64,000 bases of DNA from Neopestalotiopsis rosae (lineage: Eukaryota > Ascomycota > Sordariomycetes > Amphisphaeriales > Sporocadaceae): contig JALGAS010000008.1 in assembly GCA_023078685.1 (NCBI GenBank), forward strand, positions 1,178,001 through 1,242,000, read 5' to 3'. The translations under genes and the position numbers were made by a program. Position 1 is the first letter of the stretch. Each line of letters starts with the position of its first letter. Under the pieces are notes generated by a model. That model was not told where the DNA came from and did no database searches. It was given only the letters and a program-made list of their open reading frames with translations. This document shows, piece after piece, positions 1 through 10,601 of the stretch.

Positions 1-165
1 CGCCTGGGCCGTCCCGAGGACTTCGCCGGCGCCATCGTCTACTTGACCTCGCGGGCGGGCGGCCACGTCAACGGTGCCGAGATTGCCATCGATGGTGGTA
101 GCCTGTGGAACCGCGGCGGGCTGTTGGATGCGCAGGAGGAGACGGCGGAGAAGGCCAAGCTCTAA
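1..165 (+). CDS. Short-chain dehydrogenase/reductase, C-terminal fragment
   Basis: The reading frame is open from the first base and stops with TAA at 163-165, giving the last 54 residues of an SDR-family NAD(P)-dependent oxidoreductase. The fragment carries the typical SDR ending: RLGRPEDFAGAIVYL (the 'GxPEDxA' helix after the active site), then a segment ending GAEIAIDGGSLW, the family's C-terminal 'G..i.vDGG' strand. Rossmann fold, cofactor site and catalytic Tyr-x-x-x-Lys lie upstream of the window, so substrate cannot be judged. The tail EEHTAEKAKL-like charged end (EETAEKAKL here) is variable in the family. It is convergent with the methyltransferase gene that ends at 565. Confidence 0.85.
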   Translation, partial: RLGRPEDFAGAIVYLTSRAGGHVNGAEIAIDGGSLWNRGGLLDAQEETAEKAKL

Positions 166-564
166 AAGGTGCATTAGCAAATAGGAGCGGGAGAAAACTG
201 AGAGCTTTCGTCGCTCATGAATCAGTTGCTGTGTGGAGGATGGCCCCCATGATGATGGAGCATGTGACCATTAGCGAATATATTTACTACAAGGCAGAGA
301 GAGGCGACTTCTGGTGAAGACGCGTTCTGCGCAAAGATGCAATGAATACATAAAATTCAAATAATTTGAGATCCGAGGCTGGAGGGCTTCGAAGCCGGCG
401 GGTGACGGCCACGTCTATTTGCCAGATACCTTGGTCATGTCGATAATTGAATTGAAAAGGTTCCGATGGCGAAACAGAAGCAGCTGTAACCTGCCGCGAT
501 GTATTTTCGGGTTTCCTTGCTTTTTCCTCTATATGTTCTATCCCAAAGACAAGATGTCGAGGTA

Positions 565-1944
565 CTATGACTCTGGTTTTCTCGCAACCCAATGTGCAGC
601 TCTATAGACCGTTTGCAACATGCTATTCGAGTCCTGAATATATGGCGCCGTGATATTCGTCTCCTGATGCTCTATAGTGAACCCCATTTTCTCAACGAGG
701 GCCACGACCTCGTCATGCGTAAGCTCGAAACTTCCCGGCTCGGCGATGCCCATGTTTCCACTACCTTCGTCTTCGCCGTCGCCGTCATAGCCGTTATGAC
801 CGGCGACTTGGCCCTCCCAGTGCCAGAGAAGGGGTCCGACGTTGATGAGGATGCCGCCGGGTTTCAAGCAGTTCCTAATCACCTCTAGGTAACGGATGAG
901 GTTGGGCGCCGTGTCCAGGAAGAAGCAAGCGGCGACCGCGTCGTAGCTGTCCTTGTGTTCCTCGTCGCCGTACAGGCACAGGAAATCGGCAGCGCACATT
1001 TGCATGGCGCCAATGTTCGTGGCGGCCTCGAGTGTTCGTTGCGGGTGGATATCCGGTACTTTGCAGCTTCTAAACTGGTTCTCGCGGCTCTTGTGATTCG
1101 AAAAGGAGTGTATCCAGGGGTATATCGAAAATTGGCCAGCCTGGTCGACACTGTTCAGGATGAATGACGATGCCAGCAATTGATGGTACGAAATCTCGTT
1201 GCCTTCACTAAAGTATCCCCTATGGCACAGGTCAAAGACCAGCCGACCAAGACCGGCACCAGGGACGAGGACGCTCATCTGCGCTCCCTCTGGAAACCTC
1301 GCCTTGTGAGCCTCCAGAGCCTTGAAGATGGGCTCATACGAAGCCTCTCGCTCAGCCCTGCCCTCTTCAGACCAGTCGCGGTAGAATTGCCGAATGGTGC
1401 TCCTCGCCTTGTCCGCATCCGACTGCTTGGAAACACCGGCCCATTCCTCGGGCATCAGGACGTGGGCCGAGTCGGAAGAGCCTTGATCGACACCAAAGGA
1501 CTGCAGGCCTTGTTTGAGAATGCTGCGCGCCAGGTCGGCATTGCTCTCAATGGCCGCATCTACGCGGTCGAGTGTTTCCAGGTATGAAAAGGGCGGTTCT
1601 GCCAACATTTTCCAGTGAGCTTGTGGAAGGGCATAAAAGGCCTGGCGACGCATATGCGTGCAGTGCAAATGTGCCGTCCTCGCATATTGTCTGTTTCGAA
1701 GCGTCAGAAGGTGTCATGGTGAATTTGATGTAGCAATGTAGGGTCATGGAATGGTGAACGAGAGCATCAATGCAAGGCATGTGAATGTTAATCATATACG
1801 AGATGGTTTGTTTTTGTATACTCACGCAAAAGAGTCCAGTGCCTGGAATATGACCTTGAACTCTTCAGGATCATCAATGGTGTCCTCGACTCCGCTCCAT
1901 TGGCTCTCCTGGGCAGGCGCAGCAGCCATCTTCTCTCCGTCCAT
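565..1944 (-). CDS. Carnosine N-methyltransferase-like (N2227 family) enzyme
   Basis: Two exons, 1944-1826 and 1678-565, joined in phase 2 across a 147-nt intron (GTGAGT...GCGAG), give a 410-residue protein. I see an N-terminal DDPEEFKVIFQALDSF helix, HMRRQAFYALPQAHW, then the SAM-binding loop VLVPGAGLGRLVFDL and later motifs LKPGGILINVGPLLWHW and SFELTHDEV. This is the order found in the N2227/CARNMT1 family, which in animals and yeast (YNL092W) transfers a methyl group from SAM to the histidine imidazole of dipeptides such as carnosine. The fungal substrate is unknown. The chosen ATG at 1944 (MDGEKMAAA) is the first ATG before the conserved DDPEE segment; upstream frame has only non-ATG starts. 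Likely cytosolic or nuclear; no signal peptide. Confidence 0.85.
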
Positions 1945-2577
1945 GTTGCAATGAGCAAGAAAATCCTCCTCTGAAGCCGGTGAAATCTGCTCTGAATATG
2001 CTGCCGCCAGTCTCAGTCCGGAGCAAGCTGAGCTTAAAAGTGTGGAATCTTTTGCGATGGCGGGGCACTTCAGAGGCCTGGAGGATGGGAAGAGGGGCCT
2101 TCTAATTGCCGGCGAGAGAGACGTCACTTGTAAGAAAAAGACAGCAGGAAATTGTTCTTGCTCAAGAACTACGAAAGACAGTGAAATTCACCTTGTAGCG
2201 ACATGATGAGAAAACTTGCATTGTCAGAAACGCACTTCGTCCCAAACATTGACAAATTGCTGCTTGTCAGTTGCCAAGATAGTGTAGGCAGTGAAAGGTG
2301 GCGGGCTTGGGGTTCCCGAGGTTTGGGCTCCACTGTATTCCGTACGTACGGCCTGTAGTCTGCAGTGGGTGTCCTCATGGTGCAGCAACAAGCCAGAGCC
2401 ACGCAAAACATCATTTGAAGCTTGGACCCGGATTCTGCATTCGTCAGTATTACTTACCAACTGCTGCCACGTCTTTCAACGTTTGTCCAAGTACGAAATC
2501 TTATCAAGATATTGATCTATCCCATTCTCGAGAGATTCTCTCTTTGCGCAGAGCTCTGCAGACAGTGACCAGCGACC
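1945..2577. promoter_or_regulatory. Divergent intergenic region (methyltransferase / proteasome chaperone)
   Basis: About 630 bp separate the divergent start codons at 1944 (minus) and 2578 (plus), so both promoters should lie here. I see no TATA box in a convincing place and no coding frame with exon-like character. Confidence 0.4.
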
Positions 2578-3082
2578 ATGGCCATGGACGAGTCGTTTTC
2601 ATTCCCTTTGCCAAAGTCGTTGGATACTCGCGTCCATATGCGACTGATCACCAAGTCCAAAGTGCTCATGGTACATCTCACCACAGTCTCGGCGGAGGAG
2701 GCTGGCAATGCCGTCCCCCTGGGCTCAATGGTCTATGCCCTGCCAGATGTCAGTGTTTGATACACCCGTGTTGTCTTTGTAATATGCTTCGCCAAGCTAA
2801 AGTAGTATACAGCGATTCAATCCCAGTGTGCCAATATCGACACCAATCTACAAGGAGGAGCCAACGTTTGACTTTGCTACTCGCGTAGCCAAAATCTTGG
2901 TGAAGAAGACGCAAATGCATGTCTACGTGTCAAACTCCATCAGTCTGGCCAGCACAGGTCTAGGGGGGACGTTTGAAGAGGAAATGGAAGCCTTCAAGAA
3001 GGTGGTTGAAGTGGCTCTCAGCAAGCTGCAACACCTAACCACAGCTGCAAGCAGCATGCCTAATGGTACCAACGAGGCCTAA
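2578..3082 (+). CDS. Proteasome assembly chaperone 4-like protein
   Basis: Two exons, 2578-2748 and 2813-3082, phase 0, with a 64-nt intron (GTCAGT...ATACAG), encode 146 residues. The join restores VYALPDRFNPSVPISTPIY, the most conserved part of the PAC4 family. Other family features are FDFATRVAKILVKK, then VYVSNSISLAS and an amphipathic C-terminal helix FEEEMEAFKKVVEVAL. PAC4 (PSMG4; Poc4/Dmp2-related in yeasts) pairs with PAC3 and helps assemble the 20S proteasome alpha ring in cytosol and nucleus; it is not part of the mature particle. An ATG two codons downstream (2584) is an alternative start. The last ~15 residues are Ser/Ala/Asn-rich and probably disordered. Confidence 0.85.
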
Positions 3083-3360
3083 ATAGGATGCTAGCTCTAT
3101 CACCTTCCATGATCCGGCGGATCAATAGCTCACCAGGATTCTGGTTTCATTATCAATGGTACTTCAAGGGGAGTACAGGATGGTTTGTCTACTTATGCCA
3201 AGTTTGGCTATTGGTCTTGGGCCTCTCTCTGCCTCCTCAGATCTCCTGGGTTTGTCTTTGCGCTATGGGCACACGCACTTGCAAACACGACAAAAAAAGA
3301 TGGGAGCGCAAACAGAGGTTCTTCACTGTATTGATCTCGAACGCCTAGTCAGCCGGGCTT

Positions 3361-4280
3361 CTACTCGACGGGTACACCGACAAAAGCAGTCTCTTGGATT
3401 TTCTCCGGCTGTCGAACGGCTTCTCGCATACGTCTAGCTTTGAGATCCTTGCCCCACGTGTCGAATAAGTAATTCAGCCAGGGTAGAAGCTGCAGTGATC
3501 ATGCAGCAAGGAAATTAGGCGTTGAACTCACATGTCACAAATGATGTTTGTCGATAGGGCATATTTAATGGCAACATCTTTAGGCCCGATAAACTTGGAA
3601 TGGCAATGCATATACACCAACACCCGGAAATGCCATTCGTGGCAATGCAAATGACCCGAAGGAAGGGAGGCAAAGGCCAAGCTGGGCATGGTTGATCAAG
3701 TCCTTTTAGAGAGGATGCCACATCGGTCCAAGCTGAGAATCAATGTGCGAGTCTTACAAGTCTCGGAGAAGTCTAATATGCCGATAGTCATACATTGTTA
3801 CTTCCTCAATAATTACTGGCTGTCTTATAGAACATGTACGACTAGGGTTGATTGCACTGATTGTGTTGGACAGACCTTTCATCTCGGCGAGAACCAGCCC
3901 CACGCACAGGTCGATTGAGTTCACAGATACCAAGGCGATGCTCTATAGCTACAAGCCTCGTGATGGTGATTATGAGCCCGCTGAATGCGGTGTAGTGGCC
4001 AGGAGCAAGATGAAGTCTTTGGGCAGACCAGGAGTGAAATGTCTCAGGTACTCCGAATTGCCTCGACAGGGCTTAGCAGTCATGGCCGGTATCAGATGAA
4101 TGCACTATGTTTATGACACTTCGCAAGGGAACATACGAGCGATGGGAAACAGACAAACAAGTCAGTACAGAAGTAGATCCAGGTCTCAGCTTGGGAAGAA
4201 ATAGAGACCTCAGGTGAACGGGCAAGGCTGTCTGGTTTGTCGCACATCATTGGGGCGATGAATGCTGCTGCATCACACAA
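3361..4280 (-). pseudogene. Possible decayed multi-exon gene, family unknown
   Basis: On the minus strand several separate stretches read like real protein but cannot be joined in one frame. The 3' piece (about 3490-3361) gives LLPWLNYLFDTWGKDLKARR... ending VGVPVE and TAG, directly after an AG acceptor-like CTGCAG. The next piece upstream (about 3640-3532) gives KFIGPKDVAIKYALSTNII and ends at a good GTGAGT donor, but phase 2 there does not fit the phase 0 needed by the 3' piece. Further upstream (about 3935-3840) is LCVGLVLAEMKGLSN, and about 4045-3980 PGLPKDFILLLATT, each ending at a stop or losing frame. I do not recognise the family. It may be a relic with indels, or a gene whose introns I have not resolved. 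Confidence 0.3.
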
Positions 4281-4843
4281 TAAATGGAATCATTTATTGG
4301 GATGGCAGTTGAGTCTAAAACGTGACCCAAAAGACTTCCAACCATGACCCATGTCTGGGCGAACGGAGGGGTCGACTACTGTGGCCCCTTTGGATTTTCC
4401 AGAGTTTGGATGGCAAGCATGATTGAAGTGGCAGCCACTGAGCGCTGGTCTGAGGTCAAAAAAACTGCCCCCCTCAGCTCCACTTTAGCCCCTCCATGAA
4501 AGCAGCAGCCATCTGATTGAAGACAGTGAGGGGAACTAATGTAGATTTCAGACTCGTGCTTTGCCAGGTGAACATGTACATGCCGGGTATGTAGCCAGGC
4601 GAAAAAGGGACATCAGCAACAGAGTGAGAAAGCCACAAGCAGCCAGAACAAGTTGAATTCAAGCCAAAAGAAGAAGCCGCCCATCAGGTTTTGTCCCCGC
4701 TACTTTACAAAGGGAAGGGTGGGAAGAAGAAAAAAACAAGAAAAAAATAACACCAGCTACGACTGGTACCAAATGCTCCAAAGACCCCACCATTGCCCAC
4801 GCCGGTGGGCAACCAACGTTTTGATGTTCCCATGCTCGTCAAG

Positions 4844-4855
4844 AAAAAAAAAAAA
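4844..4855. repeat. A12 homopolymer
   Basis: Twelve consecutive A on the plus strand in non-coding DNA upstream of transportin. Confidence 0.9.
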
Positions 4856-4972
4856 GTGCAGGCCTGCAACGGCACAATCGCCTACAAGCGCAAGACCACC
4901 CGGGGAGACACAACAGTCACTGACACATTGACAAAGCTGTTGTCACCCTCTTTGCCAGTCACGCATTTTCTG

Positions 4973-4987
4973 CTCTCTCTCTCTCTT
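4973..4987. repeat. (CT)n microsatellite
   Basis: Seven CT units in the pyrimidine-rich region upstream of the transportin gene. CT-rich blocks are common in fungal core promoters; here it may be either promoter element or simple microsatellite. Confidence 0.8.
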
Positions 4988-5739
4988 TCCAGTGTCTATA
5001 GAGAAACGTACAGGCTCTCTTCTGTTCAGGCTGTTTTCATTGTTGCTGATCATTGTACCCACGCAGCAATATTCTAGAGGAACAACTTCAGATACTGTAG
5101 TACATCAGATGTACTAGGTGCATCCACATTGATACTACTTACAGACAGCGCAGGCCTGGTACATCCTACAAGGTACCTACATGCACTAGGTACGCTAAAT
5201 CTAGACCCCTCCAACAAGGCAAGCACGGGCAAGCCACAGAAAGACAGACAGACAAGACAGCCCACATACGTAGCCCACCACTTTGAACCTGCGGACCGCC
5301 TCTACTATCAACCACCACACACCACCACCACCACTGCTGTGTTGCGTTGACGGCTTCAATCCCTTACCTACAACCGTCCCTACCGTGCGCACACCGAGGC
5401 AACAAATGCTGGTCGATCGACCGCCCAGGACATTTTAGGTAGAGCAACTCGACTTGGTCAAGTTTCTCTCTATTGAAAAGACCTGAGTACACTGCCGCCG
5501 GCTTGTCTCATCCCATCTCACCCTGAGATTGCCTGAACTTCGCTCAGTTCAGCAGGCCTTTCCTGCACAAGACAGACAGCTGCCCGCGCCTCTCGATTCG
5601 AGATCCCAAATCCGAAACAAGAGTCGCCAAAAGAAGCAGCAGTGTTTCTCCCATTTTTGGACCGTCCTCGACCCTTCTTGCTTTTGCCCCGCGATCAAGC
5701 GCATCACAGACCTCTTCACCTCGAGGTCTGTTGCCCATC

Positions 5740-8707
5740 ATGGCATGGCAACCGGCACCCGAGTCCTTGAGCCAGCTGGCGTCTTGTCTCAAGGATTCTC
5801 TCAGCGGCTTCAACAAGGCTGCCCAGAAGCAGGCCGAAATCGTGAGTAGACGCCAAACATTCGCTTCGCTGCGCACGCCGCTGGCATAAGAGATTACGGA
5901 AGCTGACTAGAATCCTTTTCCACCTGTTATAGATGCTCACACAAGCCAAGTCGTCGCCTGATATCAACAACTACCTCGTATATCTTTTCTCGAGCACTGA
6001 GCCTCCGGCTGGACTGCAATGCTCCAATGAGGACTACCACCTCGTCCGGTCTGCTGCGGCCATCATGCTGAAGAACAATGTCAGGACTGAATACAAGCAA
6101 ATTCCTGAATCGAGTTTTACCTTGATCAAGATGGCCATACCCATGGTATTGGAGGACAAGAACTCTCAAATGCGCAACTATGCTGGAAACATCGCAACCG
6201 AAATCATCCGCAGAGGAGGTCTGCTTAGTTGGCCAGAGCTTCTGCCAAAGCTCCTCGAGCTCATTGGCAACGAGACTGGACAAGTCTCTCCGGAAGCGCA
6301 GGAGGGTGCCATGATTGCCATGGCCAAGATCTGTGAAGACAACACCAAGATGCTCGAGCGTGAGCTCAACGGCCAGCGACCGCTGAACTTCATCCTGCCG
6401 AAGCTCATCGAAGCTACCAAGAACCCATTGCCTAGAGTTCGCGCCCAGGCTTTAACGGCGATTAATGTTTTCACACCCCGAAAGTCTCAGGCCATGTTGA
6501 ACTCCATCGACAGCCTTCTTGAACACTTGTTCACTCTAGCAAGTGACACACATCCTGATGTCCGACGACAAGTGTGCAGAGCCTTTGTTCAGCTGGTCGA
6601 GACTCGTGCGGACAAGCTTCGGCCCCATCTCTCTGGCTTGGTTGATTACATTATCAGCCAGCAGAAGAGCGATGACGAGGAGCTGGCCTGCGATGCCGCT
6701 GAGTTCTGGCTGGCAGTGGGCGAGCACGATTCCTTGTGGGAAAACTTGACCCCGTACATTGGAATGATTATCCCTGTGCTCCTCGAGTGCATGGTCTACA
6801 GTCCCGAGGATATCGCATTGCTCGGTGGTGCTTCTGACGACGAAGACGAGGAGGACAGGGAAGAGGATATCAAGCCGCAGTTTGCCAAAGGAAAATCGGG
6901 AAGAAACGCCACTGAAGCTTCGGCAGATGCAAACGAAAATGGCAATGCCTACGAGAAGCTAGCCAACATGGATGACGATTTGGAGGATGGCGAAATCGAA
7001 GAAGACGAGGACGGTAACGATGAGAACCCAGATGAGAAATGGACACTGCGAAAGTGTTCAGCAGCAGCCCTGGACGTTTTCGCCCGAGACTACCGCGCCC
7101 CTGTATTTGAGTCTATCTTGCCTTACCTTACCAAGAACTTGAAGCACGAGGACTGGCCTTACCGGGAGGCTGCAGTTTTGGCTTTGGGTGCCATTGCGGA
7201 TGGCTGTATGGATGTGGTGACTCCTCACTTGCCCGAGTTGATCCCGTATCTTATCACGCTCCTCAATGACCCGGAGCCCGTTGTCCGCCAGATCACTTGT
7301 TGGACCCTGGGTCGCTACTCTTCATGGGCAGCGCAACTCGCTGATCCTGCCCAGAAGCAGGCCTTCTTTGAGCCAATGATGGAGGGTATTTTGATGAAGA
7401 TGCTGGATAGTAACAAGAAGGTTCAGGAAGCAGGTGCATCCGCATTTGCCAACCTCGAAGATAAGGCCGGCAAGAACATTGAGCCGTACAGCGGACCCAT
7501 CATTCAGCAGTTTGTCCGCTGCTTCGCAAAGTACAAGGACAGAAACATGTACATCCTCTATGACTGTGTTCAGACCTTGGCCGAACACATTGGACCGACA
7601 TTGGCACGTCCTGAACTCGTCAATCAGTTGATGCCGGCCCTGATTGACAGATGGCAGAAGGTGGCAGATCAGTCGCGGGAGTTGTTCCCCCTACTCGAAT
7701 GTTTGTCTTACGTGTCCATGGCTCTGAATGATGCGTTTACTCCCTACGCTCAACCGATCTTCAATCGCTGTGTCAAGATCATTCATGACAACCTGGAGGC
7801 TTCCATTGCCTTAGCAAACAACCCATCCGTCGATGTACCGGACAAGGATTTCCTCGTCACCAGCTTGGACCTGTTGAGTGCCATTGTCCAGGCACTCGAG
7901 CCGCAAAAGTCGGCTCAGCTCGTCAAGGAGTCGTCTTTGCCTGTTTTTGAGTTGCTCACCTTCTGCATGGAGGATCCTGCCGATGAAGTTCGCCAGTCAG
8001 CCTACGCTCTACTTGGAGACTGTGCCAAATACATCTTCAGCGAACTAGCCAACTCTTTAAACAACATTCTCCCTGCGCTTCTCAAGCAGCTGGATCTTAG
8101 CGACATTCTTGATGAGGAGATCGAGAGCGGTTTCAGCGTTGTTAACAATGCCTGCTGGTCAGCCGGAGAGATTGCGATCCAGTGGAGGGAGGGTTTGGCA
8201 CCGTTTGTGCCTGAATTATTTAGGCGCTTGGTTGACATTATCGCGGATCCTAACATTCCCAAGAGTGTCAGCGAAAATGCTGCCATCGCACTGGGTCGTC
8301 TCGGACTTGGCAATGCGGGCTTATTGGCACCTCAAGTTGCGAACTGGGCCGAGGAATTCCTGAACGCAATGGACGAGGTCGACCCGTCCGACGAGAAAGC
8401 AACTGCATTTAGAGGATTCACTGCGATCGTCGAACAAAACCCAATGGCTATGGAGAAGTCTCTACTTCACTTTTTCACGTCGATTGCAAGGTACACAGAC
8501 CTGAAGTTGCGCAGTGATGCCAAGCATGGTCTGCACGACGACTTCCAAAAGGTTTGTACAACACCGAAACTCGATTTAGATGGTTTGACACTAACAATTC
8601 TTTAGATCATCAATGTTTATCGCGGATTGATCCCTCAATTCAACGATTTCGTCAACCAGATGCAAGCTCAAGACCGACAAGCACTCGGTGCCAACTATGG
8701 CATTTAG
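5740..8707 (+). CDS. KAP104: Transportin (importin beta-2 / karyopherin beta-2)
   Basis: Three exons, 5740-5841, 5933-8551 and 8606-8707, encode 940 residues, the usual size for this nuclear import receptor. The N-terminus MAWQPAPESLSQLASCLKDS and the continuation AKSSPDINNYLVYLFSS are characteristic of transportin rather than importin beta-1. HEAT-repeat helices run through the whole protein. Near residues 335-400 is the long acidic H8 loop (DDEDEEDREEDIKPQF, then DDDLEDGEIEEDEDG), which in transportin couples RanGTP binding to cargo release. It carries PY-NLS cargo such as hnRNP-type mRNA-binding proteins through the nuclear pore. The second intron has an ACTAACA branch site and TTTAG acceptor. 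The C-terminus ends GANYGI. Essential housekeeping gene; the long pyrimidine-rich leader fits strong expression. Confidence 0.95.
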
Positions 8708-9796
8708 TGCGAGACCTGATATCAGAGGCACATTGACTGGGAACACTCATATGCGTGCTTGAATACAAGTGGCGGACCCGCCGATTGTGTGTTGTATCAG
8801 GAGATCGTATGCACGAGAGAGCATTCAGCTGAAGAGCTTTCTGACTTGCTTTATTCTAAGTGGGTTTGGAAGCAGCAAGCACTGACAACCTGAACTGGCC
8901 CTACAGATGGTGGTGCGAAAGCAATGATGAAGCAGTGGGCATGGACAAAAGGGCCAAGCTGGTTCGGCAAGAGCATGAGACCGCAACATTGAACCAGAAA
9001 TAATGGGAAATATGGAGAAAATGAGATATGACAAGATGTGAAGTTGATTGACCGGGAAGATGCATATCACAGGGGGAAAGATATTCATAGCGCCAAATGC
9101 GAGCGCTTTTGCTGCCCTTCTTTCGAGAAAGACGGGCGGCCTTGACAGCATTTAATGTTCCCCTCAGTTGGGAAGAGGAATGACGCTGCCATACAAATAG
9201 ATAGCACTTAGATAGCTGGACCAAAAGTAGATAGCGACACAATGTTCTCCGAGACGGACTCACATGTCTGGTCATTTGAGAGAACCTGAAACTAGGGGAG
9301 TTTGCGGAAAAGTTCAAGAACAACAGTTTGAACCATGCTCGACTTTGACCTGACCCTGAATCTGTTCATGATGAACGTGTTGCGACGTGACACAAAGAAC
9401 TGCGGGTTACTCGATCTGTGGTGATCATATCAGCAGGTACTCGCATACGTCTACTACAAAAGATCAGAACACAAGGTTGGACGGCACCTTGACTTATATG
9501 ATTGTTGCTTGGCATATTTAAAAGAATGGTCTAATGGTTAGTATACTATGGTAGCGTTGGACCCTGCAATCAAAACGTCAGCAATGCGCATTCTCCTAAC
9601 CGCTGATGCCTAAAAGCTCGCAAAAGGCGAGTGCGAAGACGCTCCAAAATTGACTGGGGTTGCAATCTAGGCTTGAAAAGCTTAAAGCCTCCAACCTGCC
9701 ACGCCTTGAGCCATTGTAGTTCGTTTTTATAATTCCACCTTTATTTTCCTCTTTTATAAGTTGATAATAGTAACACCAGAGTATTCACCACAAGTT
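8708..9796. other. Gene-free stretch between transportin and GNAT gene
   Basis: About 1.1 kb with no supportable gene. It must hold the transportin 3' end and the GNAT promoter; TTTTATAAG lies about 50 bp before the GNAT ATG. A tRNA A-box-like word at 9527-9545 was judged not to be a tRNA. A small hairpin (CTCGC-AAAAG-GCGAG, about 9617-9631) is visible without known function. Confidence 0.4.
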
Positions 9797-10567
9797 ATGC
9801 CTGGCCAAGCGGAAATCTCGCTCCTTCCCGCCGCTACCGACGATGTTGCTAATCTACTTGGAATTCATCTGAGAGCATTTGAATCGGATCAATTTTCGAA
9901 TTTGATGCTTCTGGGTCGAGACCCTGATGTCTTCAAAGGCTTGATACAAAAGTCCATTGAGGCATGGATGTCGGATCCGAAGGCGCAAATGACCAAGGCG
10001 GTGGTGACAAATGGAGACATTGTTGGGTACGCATGTTGGATCACAGAGGATGCAACCCCGGAGGAGGTCAAGCCGACAACTGCCCCAACCAAGCTGGAGA
10101 CTGTTCCGAGGACAGTTGATGAACAAGGACAGCAGCAAGCGTCGGGATCTAGTGGCGGAAGTGCAGAGGCCTCGGCTCGGGACGCTCCTGATCCGCAAAC
10201 CAAACTCCTGCCACAAGATCTGGGCAAGCTCATGCGAAAGGACTTGATGGCGCATAAAAGCCAGCTCGTGGGGAACCAACGGCACATGGTCCTGCAGGCC
10301 CTGGTGACGGACCCGGAATGGCAAAACCGGGGCATTGGCGCTCGGCTAGTGCAATGGGGGACATCTCGCGCCGACGAAGAAGGGCTGGCATGTTGGGCCC
10401 ACGCGTCGCCCTCGGGATACGGCGTCTACCTCCGCGCCGGGTTTGCGGAAATGGGCGCGTCGGAATATGATCTCAATGACTATCTACCTGAGGACGAGCG
10501 GGGCAAGTCTGCATGGGGGACGTATACTTTTCGATACATGGTGCGAAAGTATAATGCTGGTGCTTAG
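9797..10567 (+). CDS. GNAT family N-acetyltransferase
   Basis: Single exon, 256 residues. The acetyl-CoA-binding motif A is clear: LVTDPEWQNRGIGARLVQWG (R/Q-x-x-G-x-G/A), followed by a C-terminal strand with YLRAGFAEMG, the usual GNAT motif B. The N-terminal half has the GNAT strand KAVVTNGDIVGYACWI, then a Pro/Gln/Ser-rich linker of about 60 residues (TTAPTKLETVPR...) that splits the domain and is probably a surface loop. Substrate is not predictable; related fungal genes acetylate small amines or are unassigned. ATG at 9797 starts just before the conserved region (MPGQAEISLLPA). Its stop is only 34 bp from the stop of the convergent P450 gene. Confidence 0.85.
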   Translation: MPGQAEISLLPAATDDVANLLGIHLRAFESDQFSNLMLLGRDPDVFKGLIQKSIEAWMSDPKAQMTKAVVTNGDIVGYACWITEDATPEEVKPTTAPTKLETVPRTVDEQGQQQASGSSGGSAEASARDAPDPQTKLLPQDLGKLMRKDLMAHKSQLVGNQRHMVLQALVTDPEWQNRGIGARLVQWGTSRADEEGLACWAHASPSGYGVYLRAGFAEMGASEYDLNDYLPEDERGKSAWGTYTFRYMVRKYNAGA

Positions 10568-10601
10568 AAGGTCATGTCATTTTTCTCTATACTGGCAAAT
10601 T

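Larger units (their letters stand above)
4281..5739. other. Gene-free stretch and long leader upstream of transportin
   Basis: No exon-like reading frame is seen. The stretch is low in complexity: A-rich runs (4728-4748, 4844-4855), a CT run (4973-4987), repeated GTACCTAC/ACTAGGTAC-like words (about 5100-5200) and an ACC repeat (5310-5334). From about 5340 the sequence becomes pyrimidine-rich up to the ATG at 5740, typical of promoters and 5' leaders of highly expressed fungal genes. Confidence 0.4.

Noticed and set aside
1822..2127. Longer N-terminus for the methyltransferase
   Set aside because: The upward extension of the frame begins at GTG and shows no conservation-like pattern; ATG 1944 directly precedes the conserved segment.
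9527..9600. tRNA-like start (A-box-like TGGTCTAATGGTTAG)
   Set aside because: No acceptor stem, no recognisable anticodon arm and only a poor B-box (GGTTGCAATCT) far downstream; the cloverleaf cannot be built.
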